Part shown: piece after piece, positions 11,868 through 24,115 of the stretch
Layout: every line of letters begins with the position of its first letter
How positions within the stretch are numbered: position 1 is the first letter of the stretch
Assembly: GCF_030253575.1 (NCBI RefSeq)
Contig: NC_080564.1
Span: 26,888,561-26,952,560, forward strand
Direction of reading: 5' to 3'
Length of the DNA stretch: 64,000 bases
DNA from: Rhododendron vialii
Lineage: Eukaryota; Streptophyta; Magnoliopsida; Ericales; Ericaceae
Notes under the pieces: generated by a model
What the model was told of the DNA's origin: nothing
The model's input: the letters and a program-made list of their open reading frames with translations, nothing else
Databases searched by the model: none
Translations under genes and position numbers: made by a program

Positions 11868-12590
11868 CGAACTTGACGATTGCTCGATCCCCTTTGATTC
11901 AGGAAATAATCAAAGGTGAGTATTAGTAATTCTGAAACACTTGACTGAATTGATTCCTTGCAATCTGATTCAAAGGAAATATTCCACATTCCTTTGTCTT
12001 TTTAGCCATGGCACAAGCTAGTAGTATAAACGAATTGCTGACAATTCCCCTTGCAGAACAAAAGCCACCTGCACTTTCTTCACTCTAGGGTTGGCTCTCA
12101 AACACATGAAAACCAAAAGATCATAGCTCAAAATGGAAAATTGCATCGGCCAAACAGGCCCTTTGAACGGACTCACGGATTTGTGATCTTAGTCACATAA
12201 TCGTCATGCCCGATCGGAAATAGGGGTGCTCGAGTGTGGAACAACTTCTAAAGACATCCAAATTTACTAAACTTCATGAGAACAATGATTTGAGAGCTGG
12301 AGCGACGAATCTGCTGAAGGATTATTCAGTACCATGATACCTCACCCACTCGATGATTGCTCCACTTCAACTCAAGAAATCCCTGATGTCCAGAACCAAA
12401 GCAATAAGCAACCCAAGGAGTACTAATTCTGAAACACTTGACTGAAATTCTGAATAGCTTCCTTGAAATCTGATTCAAAGGAAATATTTGACATTCCTTG
12501 TGTCTTTAACCATCGCACAAGCTAGACGAATTGCTGACAATTCCCCATGAAGAACAGAAGCCACTGCACTATCTTCACACTTAAGCAAGT
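11868..12590. repeat. Direct duplication downstream of the formin gene
   Basis: About 170 bp beginning near 11920 (TTCTGAAACACTTGACTGAA, GATTCAAAGGAAATATT, GCTGACAATTCCCC) recurs from about 12420 with scattered changes and small indels, about 495 bp apart. Weaker similarity extends upstream (11880 against 12350, GATTGCTC context). The second unit ends about 120 bp before the formin stop codon. Confidence 0.8.
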
Positions 12591-12709
12591 TGGCAAGCCT
12601 AAAAGCTGACTTTCAAAAATCTCAAAAACTACTCGTAAAATTCGCTAGAACGAGAACTGGGAACGGGAGTAAATGGTTGTACACAAGGATTATGTGACTT
12701 AGATTCCGA

Positions 12710-14976
12710 CTAGCTAGCTTCAGAGAAATCACCATCTGATTCACTAGAAGTACCACTCCCACCTGCCTTACCTCCCATAAACTCCACCCGAAAATTCTGT
12801 GCTCTCACCGGCGTCCTCGGCCGCGACGGTGGCGGAGACTGCGGCGGCGACGACAACCGTAATTCAGTCCTCACCCCACTCCCCTTCTCTCTCCTCCTCC
12901 TCCCAATCTCAACCCTAACTCCCTCAACCATACCCAAGAAATCTTTTACAATCCCAAACAACTGCAGCGGATTCCCCCCTCTCTCCTTCTCACCCCCCGC
13001 CTGGTAATACTTCGTCGTCTTACTCACCACCTCCATAACCCTAACCTGCTCCTCCCTCACAACCCTAATCTCCTCCTCGCATTCCTCCAAAAACACCTTC
13101 ATTTCCCTCACAAACCCCCCACTCTCCCCCTTCTCCATAACCCTAATCTCACAAACCCTAGCTTCCAAATTGGAACACGCGTTGATGAAACCATCGTAGT
13201 CTATCACAGCTGATTTCTTCACGTTTGTGAAATCCGCATTCAGGGTTTCCAACGCTGGCAACCCCAGCTGTAAGTGCTCTTCTCTTGCGTCTCCGCCGTC
13301 AAAATCGTTTCTTTTTGTTGGATTATTATAATCGCCTTTTCCGAAGCTAGGGTTTTGATTCAACTTCTTGCGCTTGCCTTCTGATCGAGCTACTTGTTCG
13401 ACTACGAAGTCGAGGAGAGTGGTTTTACCGTCCGTGCTTTTGACGTGGGAGAGTTTCCGGAGAGCGGTGAGGTTGAACCCCTGCGCGTTTCCCCGGTTCG
13501 TACCGGCGTTCATTCGGTTACCGGCCTTTAGGATAGCTTGTAGGAGTTTGAAGAAAATGCCTTGGTTTCGTAGTTCTTTGCAACCTAGTTCTAGGGTTTG
13601 GATGGACTCCTTGAGGTGGAGGATTTCGGAGTCGTAGCTTGACCGGAAGAGCATCGCATTGAAACGGGTGAATGCGGAGGGGACGGGTTTCAGGATTTGG
13701 TAGAGGAAAGACTCGGCGTCGGCTAGTTTCGTTGGGCTGCCGTTGAACTGGAGGATTTTACAGGATTCTTCTTGGGTTGGGGAGATTTTTGTGAGTTTTT
13801 CGAGGGTATCAGGGCTGAGGCCTCGGCCTTCTAGGAGGGAATCGAGGATTTCTTTGCGGGATACACTGAGGGATCGAAGTACTATAGCGGTGTTTTGGGA
13901 TTTCCTTGGATCAAGGATGAAAATTTGACGTGATGAAGCAGAGTTGGGATTAGTCAAATTCGCGAATCTATCGGTTTCCGTAGGTTTCTGATTGTCGTGA
14001 GTGTATCCGAATAGAGATTCCATAAGTTCATCATCAAATCTGATATGAAAAAAAAAAAAGCATCAATTGTCAGAGGGATGCAGTGAAAAGAAGCGAAGAG
14101 AATTATACAGTATGAAACGGGTATCAGAATTTCAGGAATTATTTACCGGAAAGATCCATCAAGATTGATCTGATCCCAGACCATTGAGTGATCAACATTT
14201 GCAGTGACCTTGTCCCAGTGGAGTGGCTTCAGTTTCAACTTGACATCACCAACCCCCTTTGCGCTGCTTTCTCCGGTGAGAGGAGCCTCTCCCCTGCTAT
14301 TGTTGTTTGTCTTTCCCCTTGGCACAGGAGGGGGTTTCAGTGATGAAACCAAACCGCCCTTCCCAGGCGGGGGAGCCGGGTTTCTCTTCGCTGAATTTGG
14401 TGGCAGAGGAGGCGGAGCGGGAGCTTTTTTCAAAAGAGGAGGAGGCGGAGGCCGAGGTGGTAGTGGTGGTGGTGGTGGTGGTGGTGGAGGAGGAGGGGGA
14501 GGAGGTGGAGGTGGAGTTTGCCTTTTGGGGATAAGTGGACCTGTTTTGGAGACTTGGGTGGCAAAATTAGCTGTATTGGATGAATCATGGAGTAATGGAA
14601 TTTCCTGAATTGTTCCAGGGGTCATGGATTTATCTGCTTTCCTATCAATACTATTTTCTTCTCCTCCTCCTACTACCATTGGATTCACCCAAATTTTGGA
14701 GAAACACCTCTTGAGGTCTACTTTTTCAGGCTCTCTCAAGTAAAGAACATCCAACCCACTCTCATTAACAGCCAACCCTTTGACAGCTCCCCCTTGTTGA
14801 ATGAACTGTCGATGACTCGAAACGCTTCCTTCTCGACGAAAACTTGAATCAAATTTCCCTCTCTCACGCTTTCTAGCCATAGCTAATTTGTAGAAGATCA
14901 AGAAAAAGATCCCGGCAACGACTAATGTACTTGCAGCTGTGGCCGCAACAGCTGTGACAATAGCTGTGACTGGCAT
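12710..14976 (-). CDS. Group I formin (FH4/FH8-like), 2 exons, about 719 aa
   Basis: Exon 1 spans 14976-14147 and exon 2 spans 14039-12710 on the minus strand, joined in phase 2 (CG|A, Arg) across a 107-bp intron. A hydrophobic segment at residues 5-30 (AAST.VVAGIFFLIFY) followed by ARKRERGK is the transmembrane helix of plant group I formins. GGAVKGLAVNESGLDVLYL is the conserved juxtamembrane motif. FH1 is a long polyproline run near residues 150-210. FH2 starts at LKPLHWDKV and carries NQGIFFKLLQAILKAGNRMN and GFNLTALRKLSHVKSTDGKT, the formin signature. The protein should nucleate and cap actin filaments at the plasma membrane. Relatives in Arabidopsis (AtFH4, AtFH8) are slightly longer because an N-terminal signal peptide precedes the membrane helix. 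Here the frame is closed by TAG at 15031-15033, so either an upstream exon is missed or the N-terminus is shortened. Confidence 0.9.
14460..14515 (-). repeat. Proline-codon triplet repeat (FH1)
   Basis: A (GGT)n then (GGA)n run on the plus strand is a CCN repeat on the coding strand and gives the uninterrupted proline stretch of the formin FH1 domain. Length variation here would change the number of profilin-binding prolines. Confidence 0.85.
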
Positions 14977-16535
14977 TTGTGCTGGAGAGCTACGAAGGTT
15001 GTCCAGAAATCCAAGTATTTGGCCTTTTACCTAAAGACTTGGATGCTGAGGATGATCAAATTCTTTGTGGAGAATTTGACTGAATGAATTGGAAGGGAAA
15101 AAGACAGAAAACTGAACAAACAAGATCATAAAGAAGGAACATAATGGACATTGATGTCCCGTAAAGAATGAGAAAGAAAGCCTTTTCGATGTTTTTCTTG
15201 GTAATCTGGAACCGATCCCATCAACCGCAACCTTGTATTGCTTGACAAGTCATAAACCGTAAGACCCCTTCAACAGTTATGCTGCACCATCTGTTTTGCT
15301 GACAATTTCAAATAAGGTTGTTTTCAATGTTGGTTGGTTTCTCTTAAACTCTTTGCTGACCTTTTATGCAGTGCAAAGACATTAATGCCGCTGCTTCCGG
15401 AAAGGTGCAGCCAAGATGGCAATGGAGATTTCGGTAACTTCACCATTTTAAACTATACAATCCAGTGTCTTTTTAGACGGGTTCGCTTTGGCCTGCTTAA
15501 TTTCCTTTGGTTTAAGCAGTCCATAAAAATAATTTCCGATTGACCGATTCAGCACTGGTTGGTCAGTGCTCAAATTTAATGTAGAAGCAAAAACGATTTG
15601 TCACTTTTTTTTATTCTGATATCTATTCTAACATATCCACAGGATTGCCTTAGGGTTTAGTTGAAAGATGCAACGTACATCAAAGATTCTGGTGGTCGAA
15701 CGTTGACCCAAATCCATTAATTTTTTCAAATTAAACCATTCTAATCTACCCATGTCCAAATTCCAAACCACTAATGAGACGAGTCTGAATGAGTTAATTC
15801 AATTTGACTCATTTCAAATGAGTTCAGTTTCATTTACGGAAAGAGTTCATTATTTTAAAGGGAACGCTTTTTTCTTTCTTTAACCATGATCAATCAGGAA
15901 GAGGGTGAAGAAAATTATTTTCGGCTCATATATCAGTGATGCATAGTTAATTCCCGCTCCCCTTCCCGCGTAATGTAGATTGCTCCTCGTAGCCCTAGAA
16001 AATGGGCACATCCTCAGGGCCATATAAATGCTACTTAGGTTTTGCTTGAATTTACAATTCAGTTTATTTTTCTTCTTCCTCTTCTTCCTTTAGTCCTTTA
16101 TAAATTCCATAAAGTTTGCTACCACAAAAAAACAAGGCATAGATAATGCACAGGTTCTTTGCGGGGCCCACTTTGGGTCCCACAAAGATCAAGACACAAG
16201 ATTAGGTTATGTCCGATCTGTGATCTAATTATAGGAAAAATTCATTTTGTCTGGTGTCGTGTAAGAAATATTTGCATTAACTTGTAAACAATGTGTCACA
16301 CTAATGATCAAGAAAAGTTTTTGCAGGTAAACCACCGGGGACTAACCCACAAAGATGGAATCCAACCTAAGTCCATTAGCTGGAGCTGGTAATTCTTGGT
16401 TTCCATAGCCCTGGTTGGAGTTTACCATATGCATGAAGCAATTTTGTATGTAAGTAAATGTCTTCTCAAGTTCTCAACTGATTCCCCTTGTTTTATCTTT
16501 TACACAGTCAGAGGTAGAACTTATATGAATTTGTG
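14977..16535. other. Formin upstream region, no further gene
   Basis: The promoter side of the formin gene. No coding family is recognised. Short frames such as 15334-15543 have no motifs. Confidence 0.45.
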
Positions 16536-16937
16536 GAAGGGAGGCGGGGGGCTGCTGCCCCAAGGGGGCAGCAGCGTGCTGCTGTCCCGAGTTTTCCGGC
16601 CCACTCCGGTCTCGCTCTGATGATCTGAAACGTTTATTTTGTAGAGCTTGTCGAGTAGAATAATTATGCAAAAAATCAGCTTAATTGGATATTATTAAGT
16701 GCTTGATCGATAGCTTTTTATCTTAAAAAGAATGGATCCGAAACACTGGATCAAATCCACTTTAACCAATGGACCGAGAGTTATATGGGCTCCGATCAGG
16801 CACTTAATGATATCCAATTAAGCTGATTTTTTTCATAGTTATTCTACTCGACGAGCTCTACAAAGTGAACGTTTCAGATTATCGGAGCAAGACCGGAGTG
16901 GGCCGGGAAACCCGGGACAGCAGCCCCCCGCGTCCCC
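16536..16937. mobile_element. Mutator-type MITE with long inverted ends
   Basis: It is flanked by an exact 9-bp duplication GAATTTGTG (16527-16535 and 16938-16946). Arms of about 175 bp match in inverse orientation: GGCGGGGGGCTGCTG, CCGGCCCACTCCGGTCT, TCTGAAACGTT, GTCGAGTAGAATAA, ATCAGCTTAATTGGATAT. The left arm has a small internal expansion of GCAGCAG. It has no coding capacity. Confidence 0.88.
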
Positions 16938-18281
16938 GAATTTGTGATTGGATTTAGCTGACCTAAGTAGTGGAGGAAAATGCATTTTTTGACTTGACTT
17001 GAAAGGTTTTGAACCCTTGAATCACGGTTAGCCCGTGTTAAGACGAGTGAGCTATCATATGGTACTCCCAATTATTTACATAGCGACAAATTATCCGGTC
17101 GAACGTTATCATTCACTTTTTTTTGGGGTGGCCGGGAGATAAAGAGTAATCCGCATTGTATGGGGTGGGATCTTTTATTTGGAGTACCCAATAATTGGCT
17201 TGTTAACACAAAGCATTTTTCCAAACCCAAAGGCTTAAGTTGGATCGCGAGCCCTCAAGTGCCCCTGCGGGACAACAAAGTGTTGAGCCCTTCAACTAGA
17301 TGGCATCCCTGGCATTATTAGTGTGAACGGACTCATTCATTTTGTTTAGTTCGTTGAGTTGTTGGCCATGTTAAAAATAAGATTGATCGGATATAGTCAT
17401 TTCTACAATTAGAGTTCATTTTTCTTTTAGTGTTTCTTAAAATCATAGCCATTTTAGTAATTTTTTGTGCAAGAAAAACTCGTTCTGTTGTAGATATAGA
17501 TTTGGATCAATTTAAATTTTGGTATGAATGGCAACTTGATGAGCCAAACAAAATAAACAGTTTTAATGAAACTTATTGACTTGGGATCAAGGATGGAGAC
17601 AGAGGGGCAAGGCTGCAACAATTTTGAAAAATGCTATTGTTATAATAGAAATGCTTTTTTAACCCCTAACTTACAAAGGCCCACCACCACGAGATGTTTT
17701 TGTGATGTATTTTTTTATATTTTACTATTTCTTTAGTACTTTAGTACTATATTAACATTGATTTATCTTGTACTATTAACATTGTTCGTTTCAACACGTA
17801 CGATAGAGCGAGCATCTTCAGTTATGAAACTTGTGAAGAATAAACTGTACAATAAGATGCATGAGTAAATTTTTGACAAGTTTCTTGAACACATGTATTT
17901 AAAACATTTTGCTAAAGATTTTGATATCAATTCTCTCATCAAAATTTAATAATATAAAAGTGTAAAGCAAAATTCAAGATAGTTTAATTTAAAAGATTCA
18001 TTGAGTTAATTACTATTTACATTTTTGGTAATCTACACATGCATATAAGAGACATTGTTCATTATATTTATTTTAGTTTGCTATTTTGATTTTCTTTATC
18101 AACAAAAAATTATATGTTGTCCATCTTTCCATTAGACTTTTATCATATATGTTCGCCACCACAAGCTTAAAATTCTGGCTCTGTATGGTGCCCATTCACT
18201 ATATTATACTGGTATTGATGCTCATACATTACTTAAGGAGGACAAAGAAAAAACACTTTCATAATTGAATCGATCACATTA
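16938..18281. other. AT-rich region without a recognised gene
   Basis: Apart from the tRNA-like segment near 16975-17075, I see no gene or element boundary. Confidence 0.45.
16972..17075 (-). repeat. Possible tRNA-derived SINE fragment
   Basis: Read on the minus strand, TAGCTCACTCGTC (box A-like) is followed about 35 bp later by GGGTTCAAAACC (box B-like). The sequence does not fold into a complete tRNA acceptor stem, and only a short A run follows. No target duplication was found, so this is a weak call. Confidence 0.3.
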
Positions 18282-18499
18282 TTAGAGCATCTCCAATACA
18301 AGTCTTCAAATTGAAGACTCAAAATAATTTTTTTATTCAAAAAGTAAGTATGAAAGATGTAATATCCACATCAACTCCAACCCAATTCTTCATTTCTATC
18401 TCTAGTTTATAAAATAGCATTCATTTCTCTCCAAAACTCAATTTTTCCTCCAAAATTTGGACTTTCAGATTTTCATAATTATCAAAATAAATTGGTGAG

Positions 18500-19819
18500 T
18501 GCTTCGTTCATTCCACTATAAGGAATAACGTCCCAAGCGTAGGGCTTAATACGTCAGTTGAAACATGATAATCCGGAAGACCGGGATCGTACCCACGGGA
18601 ATAATTAATATGGCTTTGCTGGATTTGTAGATGTAAGCTCGGGTTTTCGGCTTTTAGACAGCCAACTTGATTTTACGTTTGTAGTGGAAAGTAAAAGGGG
18701 CTAAATTGAAAAGCGAATAAACTAAGATAAAAAGCAGGTTAGGTCTAGGAATTACTAACACTCACGACTCAAGTTAAACTGCATTTCTCATCCAATTACG
18801 CGGTTCAGGATACACAATTAAGGTTCCCAAATCGAAAATAAGATGGTTCGATTACCAAGCTAGCTCTAGAATTTATTTAGCAAATGCCTCGTGCGTCAGA
18901 GCTCCAAGCATCATGTGTGGTAAGTAGGCGGTGCTCTTACCTACACATGATCAAGGAAATTAACACCTTAGCGATTTGACAAATAAATCCGAATTCCACA
19001 TCGATTCTCGAACCAAAGGTTTCAACTTTATAGTAAAAAACGCAATTCTACTTGAGCCATGAGGTGTTAATCACCCCATGACCTAACCTTGGAAAACTAC
19101 TCACACATATCTATTGAGATAAGAGCAAGCAAAAATCTACTTAGCATAATTGAAATAACAACGCTAGAAGAAAATTAGATTAAACGATAGATCATGGGAT
19201 TTACTACAACTTTAATGAAGACGACAATATCAAAAACTAATTAATTAAGACAGAAAATTAAAGATTCAAAGCTGAAAAATGAAGAACAACCAAGAACAAT
19301 TCAAAATCTAGATCTAGATCTAAAAATGATGCAATCAAATCTATTTTACTTGTTTGTACAATGACATCACAGGCTTTTATACTCCAAGGTACGCGCACGG
19401 AATTTTCTTCAAAAGATGCTCTGAAAATCCCCTCGTAAGTCCTCGGTATCAATGGCAATCATGGTACGCCGCTGTGTTAGGAGCTTCGGTACCGATGGGA
19501 GAACATTTGGTCTACCGATGCCGAAGGTGTTAAGGGCTGGCGCTAGACAGCTCGGTACCGATGGAAGAGAATTTCTTCTACCGATGCCGAGGGTGTTATC
19601 TCCAGCACTTGGTCTCGTTTTCAGCCTTGGCCATGCCTTGCCTTGGCGAGCCGTCGGGTGGTCAGCGGGTCTTAAAACTTTGTTATTAGGTGATTTCCTA
19701 CAAACCAAAATCAATACACCTTGCGAGCAGAAATCAGTCAAATCAACTAAGTTTAAGCGATAAAATAAACTAAAACTAAATATTAGCGCACCCTCTCTTG
19801 CATAATCAGGTGCTTATCA
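18500..19819 (-). mobile_element. Solo LTR, 1320 bp
   Basis: It is flanked by an exact 5-bp duplication GTGAG (18495-18499 and 19820-19824). It starts TG and ends CA (TGCTTCG ... GCTTATCA), and there is no internal retrotransposon domain or second LTR. It contains a GGATCGTACCCAC segment and two tandem units of about 75 bp around 19485-19605 with GGTACCGATGG. It is related to 38924-40353 (GGATCGTTCCCAC, GCTTATCA end). The strand is inferred from the shared TGATAAGC start read on the minus strand. Confidence 0.85.
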
Positions 19820-19993
19820 GTGAGTAGTCTTGTTTTAAAGGTCTCATGAATATCTTTCCAATTACTATGCTAATTTTATGAAAATTGAATTAACATTTTA
19901 AAGTGTAAAAATAAAATGAAGAATGTGTTTCATTTTTGGAGGAAGAAAATGAGAGATGGTTGGAAGCCAATAATTCTTCGAAATGAAGAAATG

Positions 19994-22900
19994 GGATCCG
20001 GGGATCCAGCAGCTAGGCAGAACTGCTGGAACTGCAGGGCACCAAAACTACGTCGTTTTGGTGCCAAATGGAAATGCCACTAAAGCCATCGAAACTACGT
20101 CGTTTTGAGCCAAGGAAATAAACCAACTGGATACCTCAATGCAGCTGCAGTACAGGAATTATAGGGCACCAAAACGACGTCGTTTTGGTGCCAAATGGGG
20201 ATATTACGCACTCAAAACTACATCATTTTGCAATTTGCACAAAAAAAATTGGACAATAATTCCCCATTAAAGATTATAGACGTTAAAATAAGGCCACTCA
20301 AGAAGCAACATCCAAAGTCCTCCCTATCAAATTATCAACCAGAAAATAAAGTGAAGAACTCGTGCATATTTAAATTAAAACCATTATCCACAATGCCAAA
20401 ATCTAAAATCAAAAACCATAACACCGAAGTCTCAAACCACCAAAACGGCATCACCATCTTCCATAACCTTAATAGAATGTGTTAATTAAACAATAAATAT
20501 CTCACCAAAAAGAGAGTCATTGATATCTAAAATTTAACCCCTCATTATCCTTACATTACACTTCAATTTTTTGCGGGGTATCCCGAATAAGCCAATATTT
20601 CCATAAAAGAAGCATCATGCAAGATTGAGTCGCCAGCCCATGAAGAGTAACTCGTTGCATCAAATGGCATCTCCTGAGGAAAAAAAATACAAAGGATAAG
20701 TTAAAAGCAAATAAGATGAATGCCGTTAGTTTTCCATTTTAATTTTCGGAATTGATAGTAACAATGTAAACACACCTTCAAAGTTTGTGGATTACATGAT
20801 GCTTGTGAAGATGATGGAATTGATTGACCACTATCTTCATAACTTATCATTTGTGGAACATATGGGATTCCAACATCCTGAAACAGAAAAATGTATTCAC
20901 AAGTAAATGCAACATATCATATCACGTTATAACTTAAGCACAAATAAAAATAACTAACCGATGGTTGCTTCAAAACCGAACCATGCACAATTGTAGTAGT
21001 GGCAACATGATCAACATGCTATGGAAATTGTAAAATAGTTAGAAGTGCAACGCATAAAGTTAAAAAAAAAAAAAAAAAGTCTACACATTTATAATAAACT
21101 AGTTGCGTAGGATTTATACCTCACTAAGCTGTGTCGTAGAGTGTGAAACAACTTTCTTCCTCTTTCTAGACTTGAGCTCATGCCAAGGTTTTAATCTTCT
21201 CGTACCCTTAATTTGAATGCCGTTTTTCTTCTTCAAACCTTTGACTCGTGCGAATTGAGCATCAACCTCCAATTCTTTCTCCACTTCAATGGGGGCTCCC
21301 TCTCCCGCTCCAAGAAGCATATCGGCGACTTTTGCACACATGTATTCCAACGTCTCTTCCACAAATTCATATGTTTCTTCAAGTTCACATGACTGAGTAG
21401 CTAACTTTACCATCTTTGGACAAATAATCCTAAAACGAGCCGCTTTTAGTAATTTAGGATCATTCTCATCCACTCTACTTTTGCCCTTCTCCAATTCCCA
21501 CTCCTTTGCATTTAATCGCCATCGCCCTAATACATACCTTTCAGGAATTTCCATAACACTCATTCGATCAAGCCCCTTAATTGCATGGCTACATAAAATT
21601 CCGAAACTTTCAAATTTTCGACACGTACAACAAACATCTCGACAAATAGTTTCGTCAGTCTCATCTATTTCAACACTACCCTTCACCACATACTCCACAT
21701 TCTGTCCACGCATGGTAATCACACAACTAAATTGTTCTTCCAACTCATGACATTGCTTCACCTTACAACGAAGTGAGGTGTCAAGCTCATCATGGAACAA
21801 GTCAAACAGAGGAGGGGAGTACAATTGTGCAACTTGAATTAACATAGGAGATTTTTTCAGCAACAATCTCTGCAACTTTTCTCTAGAATTGTATATGGCT
21901 TTAGATTCCTCATACCTCTTCTCCACAACAATTATGTCAAATTGAGTCAAGAATTGAACAATGTTGAGATCCGATTTTAAACACCTCTTTAGTTTTGCAT
22001 TAAGGCTCTCACTAAGTTGGGTGCTCCGCATTCCCGCAGTGTATGACCATTTCATGTATACATGCGCCCATTTCTCTCTAATTTCCCAAGTTTTAGCCAT
22101 CCAAGAGTTATCTTGTAAATTGTATTTCTTAATCAAAGTATGCCAAGCTTTCTCTAACTCATTTATCTCCTCGTACCCAAAAATGCAAGCATTGAACTCT
22201 TTACCAAAGTTTGAATCAGCATGGAACAAGTAACCCAAATGCTTCAAAGCATTTTGATTAAGGTGAAACGTGCACAATCCATGACTTACATCGGGCATGA
22301 CATTGGAAATTGCCTTAGCCATTGCGGCATCTTGGTCTGTGAAAATGGTAGTAGGCTTTTTTCCGGACATAGCATGCAAAAAGGTCTTAAATAACCACTC
22401 AAAGGAATCTGCCGTTTCATCATATAATAGTGCTGCACCAAAAATCGTTGTCATTCTGAAATGGTTAAAGCCAGTGAAAAGAGCAAAGGGTCGGCACTCT
22501 TTGTTTGTGCAGAATGTTGTGTCAAAGGATACAGCATCTCCGAAAAGCCCATAATCTGTAATCATCTCATGGTCAACCCAAAAAATATTGGTTATCTTCT
22601 CATCAACATCCAATTGAACCGCATAGTAGAAATATGGATTTTGAGCAGATTGATTACGAAAATATCCCAACAAAGCCCCCGATTCGCCATACTTTAAGCT
22701 CCTTTGTCTTCTCGAACGCAAATAATTTTTTTGGTCCTCCCGCGTGAACCCTAAGCATTCCTTCCCCCCTGCTTGGGCACTTAAGAGATCGTGCGATGCC
22801 TTAAGCGATAAACCAATATCAGCAGCTATATCAATATTTATAGCCTGAGCCTCGCTTACCATTCTGTGGGATTTCAGCAAATGGGAATGTTCGAGAAGAT

Positions 22901-24115
22901 GTAAAAGATGGTTGTGGTTTTCTTCAAACCTTTTCACAACCCATTTCGAAGTTCCTCGGTCCAATGATACAAACAGGGATGCAAGACAATTAGTTCTGGT
23001 GTCTTTGTGAGGTCGTTCTACAACTAAGTTCCGTTTATCTTTTGCCTTTTGTCCTTCCTTATTACATGCAAATTTTCGACTAATCATAACACCATCTCTC
23101 TTGCTTAAATTACTGTAACATATTTTAACACTGAAACCGGTAATCCTTGCATATTCATTGTAAAACTCAAACGCCGCTTTCACCGATTCAAACTCCATCT
23201 TAAGACATGGAAGGTACTTTTTGATCAATTCCTCACTTTCTTTGACATTCTCCTCACGCCCATCATCCTCCATTCTAACATCCAGAATATATAATATATT
23301 TATCAAAAGTAGCACTAACATGATAAATAAATAACAAATTGAATGAATTAAAAAGTCAGTAATGATTCAAAGAGTTCTAAGTTGAGTGGAAACAAGTTAA
23401 ATACTTTTTCTCAAACCATTTAAGAAGTCATTGTCACATTTCCCCAATAGAACACAATATCTTAGTATTAATCATTCATCCAAGTTCTGACAGCTTGAAA
23501 TACTTAAATGAAAAACACGAAATCTTTGATTATATTGTCTAATGGCACAAAAGAACAGAAAGATTGAAATAAAAATCTATGAAACCGAAGCACACTTATC
23601 ACTCGGCTCTGTTTAAAACAATAAAACAATGTTTTTGTTCTGCTCTCTTTAGAACTCCTGTTACATGTTCTTGGTCAATAAAACAATCGTTTTTTTTTTC
23701 AAAGAACAACAATATTCTACAGCCAAATAGAGATGGATGCAATACCTGGTGGGAGATGATGATTTCGGCAATTCCGAAGGTGGATGATCTGCGAGACCTA
23801 GAGGGGATAGAGGAGATGACGATTCCGGCGATTCCGATGGTGGATGATCAACGAGATCTACAGGGGATGGAGGAAGATGAGCCATGGATGTACCTTCAAA
23901 GTCCATCTCAACTTGTGAAGCCCTCAGCCCTAATCGTTTGAATCGTTTCGTCGTTTGAGCGCGAATGAGCGGAATAAGGGTTTTTGTTTATTTCCTTGGC
24001 TCAAAACGACGTAGTTTTGATGGCTTTAGTGGCATTCCCATTTGGCACCAAAACGACGTCGTTTTGGTGCCCTGCAGTTCCTGCAGTTCTGCCCAGCTGC
24101 TGGATCCCCGGATCC
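19994..24115 (-). mobile_element. Complete FAR1-type Mutator-like element (MULE), 4122 bp
   Basis: It is flanked by an exact 9-bp duplication GAAGAAATG (19985-19993 and 24116-24124), the Mutator hallmark. Terminal inverted repeats of about 130 bp begin GGATCCGGGGATCCAGCAGC and differ at only a few positions. Palindromic AACGACGTCGTT-type motifs recur in both ends (20042, 20169, 24048) with variants at about 20090 and 24003. The interior carries one transposase gene on the minus strand, with its promoter side facing the right end. It sits inside an older MITE (18285-24145). The ends, duplication and intact frame suggest a recently mobile, potentially autonomous element. Confidence 0.93.
20563..23273 (-). 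CDS. FAR1/FRS-type MULE transposase, 4 exons, 808 aa
   Basis: Minus-strand exons: 23273-21120, 21018-20959, 20877-20776, 20673-20563. All junctions are phase 0 with GT-AG borders, giving 808 residues. An N-terminal FAR1 DNA-binding domain (about residues 25-125) shows FYNEYARITGFSVK, the C..H-type zinc region and the ENHNHLL end. The MULE transposase core has VSFDTTF, PFALFTGFNHF, FTDQDAAMAKAI and THGLCTFHLNQN-like SHGLCTFHLNQN, covering the acidic catalytic positions. A SWIM zinc finger follows (CRKFESFGILCSHAIKGL). The short last exons continue in frame through SYEDSGQSIPSS to SGYPAKN. An upstream in-frame Met 16 codons earlier (23321) is less likely because GTTAG just before 23273 looks like a 5'-leader splice acceptor. 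If exon 1 is not spliced at GAG|GTATAA, the protein ends one residue later. The domestic relatives FHY3/FAR1 are light-signalling factors, but the terminal repeats and target duplication mark this copy as a transposon gene. Confidence 0.9.

Noticed and set aside
14204..14608. Glycine-rich 134-aa frame on the plus strand
   Set aside because: It is the antisense of the formin proline run, with no independent coding signal.
21114..23321. Domesticated FAR1/FHY3 light-signalling gene
   Set aside because: The terminal inverted repeats and exact 9-bp duplication show it is the gene of a mobile element.
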